The notes under the pieces are model-generated. The model searched no databases, had not been told where the DNA came from, and worked only from the letters and a program-made list of their open reading frames with translations. Positions 56,583 through 64,000 of a stretch of 64,000 bases of DNA are shown here, one piece after another. The number at the start of each line of letters is the position of its first letter. Within the stretch, counting starts at the first letter, position 1. The stretch lies in contig NZ_QLMJ01000012.1 of the NCBI RefSeq assembly GCF_003259845.1, forward strand, positions 1-64,000, written 5' to 3'. This stretch comes from Actinoplanes lutulentus. GTDB taxonomy: Bacteria > Actinomycetota > Actinomycetes > Mycobacteriales > Micromonosporaceae. Position numbers and translations under genes: made by a program.

Positions 56583-58106
56583 ATGAGCGCTGATCACGGC
56601 ATCGCCCCTACTTCTGATGAAGAACGACTCGCACAACTCGGTTACAAGCAGGAGCTGCATCGGCGCCTGTCGGGTTTCTCCAACTTCGCCGTCTCCTTCT
56701 CGATCATTTCCATTCTGGCCGGTGCGATCACCTCGTACGGCATAGCCATGACGGCGGGTGGCCCGATGGCCATCACGCTGGGCTGGCTGTTCGTCGGCAT
56801 CATGGTGACCTTCGTGGCGCTGGCGATGGCCGAGGTCTGCTCGGCCTATCCGACCGCCGGCGCCCTGTACTGGTGGGCCGCCGCTCTGGCCAAGAAGAAC
56901 AAGCCCGCGTGGGCCTGGTTCGTCGGCTGGTTCAACTTCCTCGGTGAGGTCGCGGTGACCGCGGCCATCGACTTCGGCGCGGCGATCACCACGTCGGCGT
57001 TCCTCAGTCTCGCCTTCGACGTGGAGGTGACGACCGGGCGCACGTTCCTGATCTTCCTGGTCATCATCATCGTGCACGGGCTGCTGAACACGTTCGGCGT
57101 GAACCTGGTGCGGCTGCTCTCCGACGTGAGCGCGTGGTGGCACCTGGTCGGTGTCGCGGTGATCGTCGGCGTGCTGGCCGTGGTGCCGGACCAGCACAAG
57201 CCGGTCTCCGAAGTGTTCTTCGAGGTGCAGAACGCGACAGGCTTCAGCTTCTCCGGGGCGGGCGTCTACGCCGTCCTGATCGGTCTTCTGATGGCGCAGT
57301 ACACCTACACCGGGTACGACGCCTCGGCGCACGTGGCGGAGGAGACGCACGACGCCGCCCGGGCCGCACCGCGGGGCATTGTGCTGTCCGTCGTCGTCTC
57401 GGTGATCGCCGGTTTCGTGCTGCTCTTCGCGATCACCTGGTCGATCCAGGATTACGAGGGTGCGCGTACCAGCGATCTCGCGCTGCCGCCCGCGCAGATC
57501 TTCATCGACGCGGTCGGGCACGACCTCGGTACGTTCCTGCTCTTCATCTGCATGGTGGCGCAGTGGTTCTGCGGCATGGCCTCGGTCACCGCGAACTCCC
57601 GGATGTCGTACGCGTTCGCCCGCGACGACGCCATCCCCGGCGCGCGGATCTGGAAGAAGGTCAACGCGCGTACCGGTACGCCGACCAACTCGATCTGGCT
57701 CTGCGTGACGCTGTCGATCCTGCTGGTGCTCCCGTCGCTGTGGAACACCACGGCGTACCTGGCGGCCACCTCGATCGCGGTGATCGGCCTCTACATCGCG
57801 TACGTCGGACCGGTGCTGCTGCGCCGCCGGCTGGGCGACGACTTCGAGCCGGGTCCGTGGAACCTCGGGAAATGGAGCGCCCCGATCGGCTGGATCGCGA
57901 TCGTGTGGGTAGGTGTCATCTGCGTGCTGTTCGTGCTGCCGACCGCGAGCCCGATCACCGCGTCGACGTTCAACTACACGATCGTCGCCGTGGCGGTGGT
58001 GCTCGGCGCGGCCACGATCTGGTGGTTCGCCAGCGCGCGTAAGTGGTTCACCGGCCCGAAGCAGAACCTGATCGAGAAGGCCCACCACGGCGAGCAGATC
58101 GACTGA
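56583..58106 (+). CDS. APC family amino acid/amine permease
   Basis: A 507-residue permease with about twelve membrane helices. The APC signature near the N-terminus is GFSNFAVSFSIISILAGAIT, followed by GGPMAITLGWLFVGIMVTFV and AYPTAGALYWWAA. The middle has AQYTYTGYDASAHVAEET, the GABA/amine permease motif. The ATG at 56583 follows a GGGAG-type site (AAGGGAG) with 5-6 nt spacing. It is the first gene of the gamma-glutamylation operon, the position of PuuP in the Puu pathway. Substrate probably an amine or amino alcohol, by context. Confidence 0.9.
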   Translation: MSADHGIAPTSDEERLAQLGYKQELHRRLSGFSNFAVSFSIISILAGAITSYGIAMTAGGPMAITLGWLFVGIMVTFVALAMAEVCSAYPTAGALYWWAAALAKKNKPAWAWFVGWFNFLGEVAVTAAIDFGAAITTSAFLSLAFDVEVTTGRTFLIFLVIIIVHGLLNTFGVNLVRLLSDVSAWWHLVGVAVIVGVLAVVPDQHKPVSEVFFEVQNATGFSFSGAGVYAVLIGLLMAQYTYTGYDASAHVAEETHDAARAAPRGIVLSVVVSVIAGFVLLFAITWSIQDYEGARTSDLALPPAQIFIDAVGHDLGTFLLFICMVAQWFCGMASVTANSRMSYAFARDDAIPGARIWKKVNARTGTPTNSIWLCVTLSILLVLPSLWNTTAYLAATSIAVIGLYIAYVGPVLLRRRLGDDFEPGPWNLGKWSAPIGWIAIVWVGVICVLFVLPTASPITASTFNYTIVAVAVVLGAATIWWFASARKWFTGPKQNLIEKAHHGEQID

Positions 58107-58110
58107 TTGG

Positions 58111-59466
58111 ATGGCGAACATGGATCTCGAGGAACTCGACGTCTCGGTCGACAACGGCAGCATCGACACGGTGCTGCTCGCCCTGACCGACATGCAGGGG
58201 CGGTTGCAGGGCAAACGGCTGCACGGGCGCTACTTCCTGGACGAGGTGGTGTCCGGCGGCAGTGAGGGGTGCAACTACCTGCTCGCCGTCGACGTGGACA
58301 TGAACACGGTCGACGGGTACGAGATGTCCTCGTGGTCCACCGGGTACGGCGACTTCGTGATGCGGCCGGATTTCAGCACGCTGCGCCGCGTCCCGTGGCA
58401 GCCCGGCACCGCGCTGGTGCTCGCCGATCTCTTCGACACGGCGGGGCAGCCGGTGGCGCCCTCACCCCGGCAGATCCTGCGCCGCCAGCTGGACCGGCTG
58501 GCGGCGCACGGTCTGACCGCGTACGCGGGAACCGAGCTGGAGTTCGTCCTGTACCGGGACACGTACGAGCAGGCGTTCACCAAGAGTTACCGGGACCTGA
58601 CCCCCGCCAACCAGTACAACGTGGACTACTCGCTGCTCGGTACCGCCCGGGTGGAGCCGCTGCTGCGCCGGATCCGCAACGAGATGTACGGCGCCGGCCT
58701 GATCCCGGAGAGCGCGAAGGGCGAGTGCAACCTCGGCCAGCACGAGATCGCCTTCCGGTACGCGGACGCGCTCACCGCCGCCGACGGGCACGTGGTCTAC
58801 AAGAACGGCGCGAAGGAGATTGCCGCGCAGGAGGGCATGGCGCTCACCTTCATGGCGAAACCGAACGAGCGGGAGGGCAACTCCTGCCACATCCACTTCT
58901 CGCTGCGTAACCCGGAGGGCAAGTCGGCGATGCTCGGCGACGGGCCCGCCCATCTGAGCGAGACCGGTCAGCGGGTGCTGGCCGGGCTGCTCGCCACGAT
59001 GCGCGAGTTCAGCCTGCTCTTCGCGCCGAACATCAACTCGTACAAGCGGTACCAGCCGGGCTCGTTCGCGCCGACCGCGGTGCGGTGGGGCGTCGACAAC
59101 CGGACCTGTGCGCTGCGGATCGCCGGGCACGGCGAGGGGATGCGGGTGGAGAACCGGGTGCCGGGCGGCGACGTCAACCCGTACCTGGCGATCTCCGCGC
59201 TGATCGCGGGCGCGCTGCACGGGATCGAGAACGAGTTGTCGCTCGAGGACGAGTTCGCCGGGAACGCGTACCTGGACGCCGACGCGCCCCGGGTGCCCGG
59301 GACGCTGCGCGACGCGGCCACCCTCTGGTCGGACAGCGGCGTCGCGGAAGCGGCATTCGGGTCCGAAATCGTCTCCCATTACGCGAACATGGCGAAGGTG
59401 GAACTGGCCGCTTACGACGCGGCGGTCACCGACTGGGAGTTGCGCCGCGGATTCGAACGTCTCTGA
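58111..59466 (+). CDS. Glutamine synthetase-like gamma-glutamyl ligase (GlnA/PuuA family)
   Basis: A 451-residue protein of the glutamine synthetase superfamily. Beta-Grasp N-terminal domain (about 1-105) is followed by the catalytic domain with the metal/ATP residues: GTELEFVLYRD, AKGECNLGQHEIAFRYADAL, NSCHIHFSLRNPEG, FAPTAVRWGVDNRTCALRI and MRVENRVPGGDVNPYLA. The adenylylation-tyrosine region of GlnA1 (NLYDLPPE-type) is not seen. In this setting it most likely joins glutamate to an amine, as PuuA does for putrescine and GlnA3/GlnA4 do for polyamines/ethanolamine in Streptomyces. It starts 4 bp after the permease stop. Confidence 0.88.
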   Translation: MANMDLEELDVSVDNGSIDTVLLALTDMQGRLQGKRLHGRYFLDEVVSGGSEGCNYLLAVDVDMNTVDGYEMSSWSTGYGDFVMRPDFSTLRRVPWQPGTALVLADLFDTAGQPVAPSPRQILRRQLDRLAAHGLTAYAGTELEFVLYRDTYEQAFTKSYRDLTPANQYNVDYSLLGTARVEPLLRRIRNEMYGAGLIPESAKGECNLGQHEIAFRYADALTAADGHVVYKNGAKEIAAQEGMALTFMAKPNEREGNSCHIHFSLRNPEGKSAMLGDGPAHLSETGQRVLAGLLATMREFSLLFAPNINSYKRYQPGSFAPTAVRWGVDNRTCALRIAGHGEGMRVENRVPGGDVNPYLAISALIAGALHGIENELSLEDEFAGNAYLDADAPRVPGTLRDAATLWSDSGVAEAAFGSEIVSHYANMAKVELAAYDAAVTDWELRRGFERL

Positions 59467-59481
59467 GGGGATGATCAAGTC

Positions 59482-60837
59482 GTGACTGAGGTGATCAACC
59501 CATCGACGGGCGAGGTGCTCACGACCGTACCCTCGCTGGGTCTGGCAGAGACCGACGCGGCGATCGAGCGTGCGCAGAAAGCTTTCGGGAAATGGCGCGA
59601 GGTCGCGCCCGGGGACCGGGCGCGGCTGTTGCGCCGCTTCGCGGCGGTGGTCGAGGACCACATCGAGGAGCTCGCGCTTCTTGAGGTACGCAACGCGGGG
59701 CACACGATCGGCAACGCTCGCTGGGAAGCGGGCAACGTCCGGGACGTGCTGAACTACTACGCCGGTGCGCCGGAACGCCTCTCCGGGAGGCAGATCCCGG
59801 TGCCCGGCGGCATCGACATCACGTTCCACGAGCCGCTCGGCGTCGTCGGGATCATCGTGCCGTGGAACTTCCCGATGCCGATCGCCGGCTGGGGTTTCGT
59901 GCCGGCGCTCGCGGCCGGCAACACGGTGGTGCTCAAGCCGGCCGAGCTGACCCCGCTCACCGCGATCCGCCTCGGTGAGCTGGCGCTCGAAGCCGGCCTG
60001 CCGGAGGACGTCTTCCAGGTGCTGCCCGGCAAGGGCAGCGTGGTGGGGCAGCGGTTCGTCACCCATCCGGCGGTCCGCAAGGTCTGCTTCACCGGGTCGA
60101 CGCCGGTCGGCAAATCGATCATGGCGGGCTGTGCCGATCAGGTGAAGCGGGTGACGCTGGAGCTGGGTGGCAAGAGCGCCAACATCGTCTTCGCGGACGC
60201 TGATCTTCAGGCGGCCGCGGCGGCGGCTCCCGGCGCTGTCTTCGACAACGCGGGTCAGGACTGCTGTGCCCGTTCGCGGCTTCTCGTCGAGGCTTCGGTC
60301 TACGACAAGTTCCTGGCGATGCTGGAGCCGGCGGTGGCGAAATTCCGGGTATTGGACCCGTCCAGCGAAATGTCGGAAATGGGGCCGCTGATCTCTTCCG
60401 GTCAGCGGGATGTCGTCGCCTCCTATGTGGATGGCGCCGACGTGGCGTTCCGCGGAACCGCCGACTTCAAGGATGGCTGGTGGTTCCCGCCCACCGTTCT
60501 GCTGGCCGGCTCGGCGGACGACGCGCACTGGCGTGAGGAGATCTTCGGGCCGGTGGTGAGCGTGCTGCCGTTCCGCGACGAGGCCGAGGCGATCCGGCTC
60601 GCCAACGACACCGAGTACGGCCTCTCCGGCTCGGTCTGGACCCGGGACGTGGGCCGGGCCCTGCGGATGTCGCGGGCCGTGGAGACCGGCGCGCTCAGCG
60701 TCAACAGCAATTCGTCGGTGCGGTACTGGACCCCGTTCGGCGGGATGAAGCAGTCCGGCCTCGGCCGCGAACTGGGTCCGGACGCGCTGCTGTCGTTCAC
60801 CGACGTGAAAAATGTATTCATCTCTATGGGGGCTTGA
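59482..60837 (+). CDS. Aldehyde dehydrogenase (NAD(P)+), PuuC-like role
   Basis: A 451-residue aldehyde dehydrogenase, a little short at the N-terminus compared with the usual 480-500. Motifs: VPWNFPMPIAGWGFVPALAA, FTGSTPVGKSIM, general base Glu in VTLELGGKSANIVF, nucleophile Cys in DNAGQDCCARSRLL and EEIFGPVVSVLPF. In the operon it would oxidise the gamma-glutamyl aldehyde to the acid, as PuuC does. GTG start 15 bp after the ligase gene. Its stop abuts the SDR start. Confidence 0.92.
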   Translation: MTEVINPSTGEVLTTVPSLGLAETDAAIERAQKAFGKWREVAPGDRARLLRRFAAVVEDHIEELALLEVRNAGHTIGNARWEAGNVRDVLNYYAGAPERLSGRQIPVPGGIDITFHEPLGVVGIIVPWNFPMPIAGWGFVPALAAGNTVVLKPAELTPLTAIRLGELALEAGLPEDVFQVLPGKGSVVGQRFVTHPAVRKVCFTGSTPVGKSIMAGCADQVKRVTLELGGKSANIVFADADLQAAAAAAPGAVFDNAGQDCCARSRLLVEASVYDKFLAMLEPAVAKFRVLDPSSEMSEMGPLISSGQRDVVASYVDGADVAFRGTADFKDGWWFPPTVLLAGSADDAHWREEIFGPVVSVLPFRDEAEAIRLANDTEYGLSGSVWTRDVGRALRMSRAVETGALSVNSNSSVRYWTPFGGMKQSGLGRELGPDALLSFTDVKNVFISMGA

Positions 60838-61602
60838 GTGGAGCGTCTGCAGGACCGCGTTGCCGTGATCACCGGTGCCGGTAGCGGCATCGGGCTGGCC
60901 ACGGCGCGGCGTTTCGCCGCCGAAGGCGCCTTCGTCGTCTGTGTCGATATTTCCGAAGAAGCGGGCAAGGCGATCGCCGAAGAGGTCGGCGGCGAGTTCG
61001 TGGCCTGCGACGTGAGCGACGAGGAGCAGGTCAAAGCGCTCTTCGACGGCGTCGTGGAACGGCACGGCCGCGTCGACATCGCGTTCAACAACGCCGGCAT
61101 CTCGCCGCCCGACGACGACTCGATCCTGGTGACCGGCATCGACGCGTGGGAACGCGTCATCCGGATCAACACGACGAGCGTCTTCTTCTGCTGCAAGTAC
61201 GCCATCCCGCACATGCAGCGGCAGGGCAAGGGCTCGATCATCAACACCGCGTCGTTCGTGGCTCTGCTCGGCGCCGCGACCTCGCAGATCGCGTACACCG
61301 CCAGCAAGGGCGGGGTGCTCGCGATGACCCGTGAGCTGGGCGTCCAGTTCGCCCGCGAGGGTATCCGGATCAACGCGCTCTGCCCTGGGCCGGTCGCCAC
61401 GCCGCTGCTGATGGATCTCTTCGCGAAGGATCCGGAGCGGGCAGCGCGCCGTCTCGTGCACGTGCCGATGGGCCGGTTCGCCGAACCGTCGGAGATCGCG
61501 GCGGCGGTGGCGTTCCTCGCGAGCGACGACTCCTCGTTCATGACGGCGAACCAGTTCGTCGTCGACGGCGGGATCACGGGTGCGTACGTAACACCGCTGT
61601 GA
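60838..61602 (+). CDS. Short-chain dehydrogenase/reductase
   Basis: A 254-residue classical SDR. Cofactor motif VAVITGAGSGIGLATARRFA, then VVCVDIS (Asp at the end of strand 2, so NAD+ preferred), NNAGIS, catalytic Ser in TASFVALLGA, the YxxxK pair in YTASKGGVLAM and the C-terminal SFMTANQFVVDGGITG. The GTG start follows the aldehyde dehydrogenase stop without gap. In the operon it could oxidise a gamma-glutamyl amino alcohol to the aldehyde, in place of the FAD amine oxidase PuuB. Confidence 0.93.
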   Translation: MERLQDRVAVITGAGSGIGLATARRFAAEGAFVVCVDISEEAGKAIAEEVGGEFVACDVSDEEQVKALFDGVVERHGRVDIAFNNAGISPPDDDSILVTGIDAWERVIRINTTSVFFCCKYAIPHMQRQGKGSIINTASFVALLGAATSQIAYTASKGGVLAMTRELGVQFAREGIRINALCPGPVATPLLMDLFAKDPERAARRLVHVPMGRFAEPSEIAAAVAFLASDDSSFMTANQFVVDGGITGAYVTPL

Positions 61603-61772
61603 TGTTTCAAGACCCGTTACGGTGGGGATGAGACAACATACGCCCAGCTCAACAAGGTGTATTGGGGTCGAATCCCCGCCCGCGCGGGTCGATCCCCGTG
61701 TAGGTGGGACAGATGGACCCGTCACGCGGCGCCGGTTCTCCGGCGCCGCGCGCCTGTGACTACGGTGGTGCG
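61603..61772 (+). other. Structured 170-bp gap inside the operon
   Basis: Between the SDR and the first hydrolase. It contains GGGGTCGAATCCCC and, 12 bp later, GGGTCGATCCCC, with the 10-bp palindrome CCCGCGCGGG between. These form several short stems with similar TCGA loops. It is not a tRNA. It could be a processing site, a weak terminator, or a leader for the hydrolases. No coding frame is supported; the in-frame extension of the hydrolase to 61704 lacks a binding site. Confidence 0.4.
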
Positions 61773-62495
61773 ATGCGTCCGATCATCGGCATAACGTCCT
61801 ATGTGGTTCCGGCCACCTGGGGTGTCTGGCAGAACCTCCCCTCCACCCTCGTGCCGCACGACTATGTCGAAGCGGTCACGCTGGCCGGTGGCCGGGCGAT
61901 TCTGCTGCCTCCGGACGACCGGGACGCCGACGTGCTCCGCGCCCTCGACGGCCTGGTCCTGGCCGGCGGTCCGGACGTCGACCCGGCCCTCTATGGCGCT
62001 GCCCCGCATCCGGCGACCGAGTTCCGCGCCGAGCGGGACGCCGGCGAGATGCTGCTGCTGCGGGCCGCCCTCGACGCCGGCCTGCCGCTCCTCGCCGTCT
62101 GCCGGGGGATGCAGCTGCTCGCCGTCGCGGCCGGCGGATCACTGCACCAGCACCTGCCGGAGACGCTCGGCCACGAACGGCACCGGCCGGCGCCGGGTGT
62201 GTACGGCGAGCACGAAGCGACCTTCACGCCGGGCAGCCGGATCGCCGATCTGATGGGTGCGGACCGCGCCATCCACTGCTTCCATCACCAGGGCGTCGCG
62301 GACGCCGGATCGCTGACCGTCACCGGGCGGGCGGACGACGGCACCCCCGAGGCGGTCGAGGACCCGAACGGGGGATTCGTCCTCGGCGTGCAGTGGCATC
62401 CGGAATACCGCAGGGACCAGCGCCTGTTCGGCGCACTAGTCGATGCAGCCAGAACCAGGATGAAGGAGAACGGCACCGCATGCGCAGACCGCTGA
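61773..62495 (+). CDS. Class I amidotransferase-fold gamma-glutamyl hydrolase (peptidase C26), first copy
   Basis: A 240-residue C26 peptidase starting MRPIIGITSYVV. Nucleophile Cys lies in LAVCRGMQLLAVAAGGSLHQ. The His/Glu pair is in VLGVQWHPEYR. The GGPDVDPALYG loop is family-typical. The PuuD group splits gamma-glutamyl-GABA to glutamate and GABA; here it should release glutamate from the oxidised gamma-glutamyl product. ATG at 61773 gives the family N-terminus. It overlaps the second copy by 16 bp. Confidence 0.9.
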   Translation: MRPIIGITSYVVPATWGVWQNLPSTLVPHDYVEAVTLAGGRAILLPPDDRDADVLRALDGLVLAGGPDVDPALYGAAPHPATEFRAERDAGEMLLLRAALDAGLPLLAVCRGMQLLAVAAGGSLHQHLPETLGHERHRPAPGVYGEHEATFTPGSRIADLMGADRAIHCFHHQGVADAGSLTVTGRADDGTPEAVEDPNGGFVLGVQWHPEYRRDQRLFGALVDAARTRMKENGTACADR

Positions 62496-63214
62496 TCGGC
62501 CTCACCTGTTACGCGCAGCACATCCAGTACCAGCGCAACGAGTTGATGGCCGCAATGCTGCCGATGAACTACGTGAAAGCGGTGCACGCCGCCGGCGGCA
62601 GAGCCGTTCTGATCACGCCGGACGATCCGGGCACCGACGTGCTCGAATCGCTGGACGGCATCGTCTTCACCGGTGGCGGCGACGTCGACCCGGTCGCCTG
62701 GCAGGCCGAGCGTCACCCGGCCACCGAGGTCGACGAGGTACGCGACGCCGCCGAGCTGATGCTGATGCGCGCGGCCCTTGCGGCCGACCTGCCGGTGCTC
62801 GGCGTCTGCCGGGGCATGCAGGTGATGGCGGTCGCCACCGGCGGATCGCTGCACCAGCACCTGCCCGATCTGGTCGGGCACGAGCGGCACCGGGCCGCCG
62901 CGGGCACCGACCCGCTGGCCGCCGGCGCCTCCGATTACGGCCGGCACGACGTCGTCGTCGACGAGAACAGCCGGGCACACCAGCTGTTCGGCCGCCACCT
63001 GACGGTGAACTCGTTCCACCATCAGGCGGTCGCCGACCCGGGTGAGTTCGTACCGGCCGGCTGGTGCCCGGACGACCGGGTCGTGGAGATCCTCGAACAC
63101 CCCGGGCTGACCTTCGCTCTCGGCGTGCAGTGGCACCCGGAACGGACCACGGACCTGCGGGCGTTCACCGCGCTGACCGAGGCCGCTTCGGTGGGTGCGA
63201 TCATTCCGGCATAA
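62480..63214 (+). CDS. Class I amidotransferase-fold gamma-glutamyl hydrolase (peptidase C26), second copy
   Basis: A 244-residue paralogue starting MRRPLIGLTCYAQHIQYQRN. Nucleophile Cys in LGVCRGMQVMAVATGGSLHQ, catalytic pair in ALGVQWHPERT, and GGGDVDPVAW. It shares the SLHQHLP and GHERHR segments with the first copy but has a different 40-residue middle. Translational overlap with copy one shows that both are expressed. They may form a heteromer or act on different gamma-glutamyl products. Confidence 0.9.
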   Translation: MRRPLIGLTCYAQHIQYQRNELMAAMLPMNYVKAVHAAGGRAVLITPDDPGTDVLESLDGIVFTGGGDVDPVAWQAERHPATEVDEVRDAAELMLMRAALAADLPVLGVCRGMQVMAVATGGSLHQHLPDLVGHERHRAAAGTDPLAAGASDYGRHDVVVDENSRAHQLFGRHLTVNSFHHQAVADPGEFVPAGWCPDDRVVEILEHPGLTFALGVQWHPERTTDLRAFTALTEAASVGAIIPA

Positions 63215-63232
63215 AACGTGGGGAGGTCCGCA

Positions 63233-64000
63233 TTGGGGCTGACGAGCCGGTTGCGCATCGCCTTCGACCGAGGCGGCGAGATGGGCGCGCGAATGTCCGC
63301 TCTGGACTGGTCCGCCACCACGGTCGGTGATCCGTCCGCCTGGCCGGAGGAGCTGACCGGCGCGATCGTCACGATGCTCGCCTCGCGGGCGCCGATCGTC
63401 GTCTGCTGGGGGCCGGAGCACACCGCCTTCTACAACGACGCGTCCCGGTCGGTGACCGGCGGCGAGCCCGGCCGGCCCGTCGCCGAGACGTGGGACGTGC
63501 GGGCGCTGCTCGACGGCGTGATCGCGAACGACGCGTCGTTCGCGTCCGAGGATCACCCCTTCACGCTCGACCCGATCCGGGACGCCGAGGGACGGCCCGC
63601 CGGGGTCTTCTGCATCATCACCGACAAGACCGCGGCCTCCGGCGACCTCTGGGAGATCGTGGGCCGGCTGCGCGGCCTGGTCGACGTGGCCTCCTCGCTG
63701 AACGCCGTACCGACCACCGCCGAGGTGCTCGACGTCGCGGCCCGGCACGTGCTCGCCCTGACATCGGCCGGCCGGGTCGTGGTGACCGCGCCGGAAGCCC
63801 GGGCCGAGCAGGACGGCGGGGCCACCGTGCCACCGTCCGAACCGGACGTGGTGCTGCCGCTGCCGTCGGACAGCTCGCCGGACGACGCCGGGCCGCCGCT
63901 CGGCGAGCTGCGGGTCTGGGACGGCGCGGACGGCCCGGCCGAACCGGCGCTGCTCAACCAGCTGGCCCGGCTGATCGGGCTGCGGCTGGCGAACGCGCGG
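63233..64000 (+). CDS. PAS-type sensor/regulator protein, 5' part only
   Basis: At least 256 residues, running off the window. It starts with TTG (LGLTSRLRIAFDRGGE) behind GGGAGG, 6 nt upstream, 18 bp after the second hydrolase. The SALDWSATTVGDPSAWPEEL block followed by VVCWGPEHTAFYNDASRSVT is the N-terminal PAS-like fold found in actinobacterial GAF/PP2C (SpoIIE-like) phosphatases and histidine kinases. The later VDVASSLNAVPTTAEVLDVA and LNQLARLIGLRLANAR helices begin a GAF-like domain. The output domain lies outside the window, so the class cannot be told. Confidence 0.8.
   Translation, partial: MGLTSRLRIAFDRGGEMGARMSALDWSATTVGDPSAWPEELTGAIVTMLASRAPIVVCWGPEHTAFYNDASRSVTGGEPGRPVAETWDVRALLDGVIANDASFASEDHPFTLDPIRDAEGRPAGVFCIITDKTAASGDLWEIVGRLRGLVDVASSLNAVPTTAEVLDVAARHVLALTSAGRVVVTAPEARAEQDGGATVPPSEPDVVLPLPSDSSPDDAGPPLGELRVWDGADGPAEPALLNQLARLIGLRLANAR

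Noticed and set aside
61655..61700. tRNA-like T-arm sequence GGGGTCGAATCCCC
   Set aside because: No acceptor, D or anticodon arm can be built around it, and a second similar stem follows at once.

Overview
The window is one contiguous piece of a high-GC actinobacterial chromosome. GTG starts, short 4-bp gene overlaps and strong GC bias at third codon positions are common throughout. Gene content and order (ffh, rpsP, khpA, rimM, trmD, rplS, lepB, rnhB, a DUF2469 gene, an M23 peptidase, xerC, dprA, comM, yraN, rpsB, tsf, pyrH, frr, cdsA, rlmN, dxr, rseP/rip1, ispG, then a DUF4081-type GNAT) follow the order known from mycobacteria and streptomycetes. The accessory proteins (Stealth protein, Uma2, Rieske-MBL, YhgE/Pip, DUF402, DUF2631) look most like Micromonosporaceae, probably Actinoplanes or a relative. 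That genus call is inference from protein style and not from a marker such as 16S rRNA.

Layout. 1-524: non-coding DNA with a 34-bp tandem repeat and a dispersed repeat. 525-3600: two minus-strand surface-polysaccharide genes (nucleotide-sugar dehydrogenase, Stealth phosphotransferase). 3815-11476: small membrane protein, ffh, Uma2 protein, amidohydrolase, an ECF sigma factor with a membrane-anchored beta-propeller partner, a compact archaeal/eukaryote-type prolyl-tRNA synthetase and a DUF402 protein. 11650-18166: ribosome/tRNA maturation operon followed by two signal peptidases, NUDIX, RNase HII, DUF2469 and M23 peptidase. 18134-24405: minus-strand aminotransferase, xerC, a cassette of three small genes, dprA, comM and yraN. 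24794-31903: rpsB to rlmN and a protein with four DivIVA-like motifs. 31968-36809: a variable insert (DUF2631, MBL-Rieske oxygenase-like protein, FAD oxidoreductase, YihY, YcxB). 36842-40480: dxr, rseP and ispG, which combine isoprenoid precursor synthesis with intramembrane proteolysis. 40585-44767: surface protein, two GNATs and a PadR regulator.

44867-55701 is a signalling and export region: a hybrid PAS-PAS-kinase-receiver protein, an F420-type oxidoreductase, a degenerate ABC ATPase with a YhgE/Pip membrane protein and a TetR regulator, a two-component system directly upstream of a NatAB-like ABC exporter, and a MerR regulator. 56583-63214 is a catabolic operon built on gamma-glutamylation: amine/amino acid permease, glutamine-synthetase-like ligase, aldehyde dehydrogenase, short-chain dehydrogenase and two gamma-glutamyl hydrolases. 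It resembles the Puu putrescine route, but an SDR stands where the FAD oxidase PuuB would be, which points to an amino-alcohol substrate. The window ends inside a PAS-type sensor gene.

The points most worth following are the gamma-glutamylation operon, the Walker-A-degenerate ABC ATPase with YhgE, the MBL-Rieske fusion, the four-motif DivIVA-like protein, the 36-bp perfect palindrome beside a small-gene cassette in otherwise conserved synteny, leader RNAs that can pair over ribosome binding sites (rpsB and the gene at 40585), and a 51-bp repeat unit found at both ends of the window in opposite orientation. I saw no tRNA, rRNA, CRISPR array, transposase or prophage.
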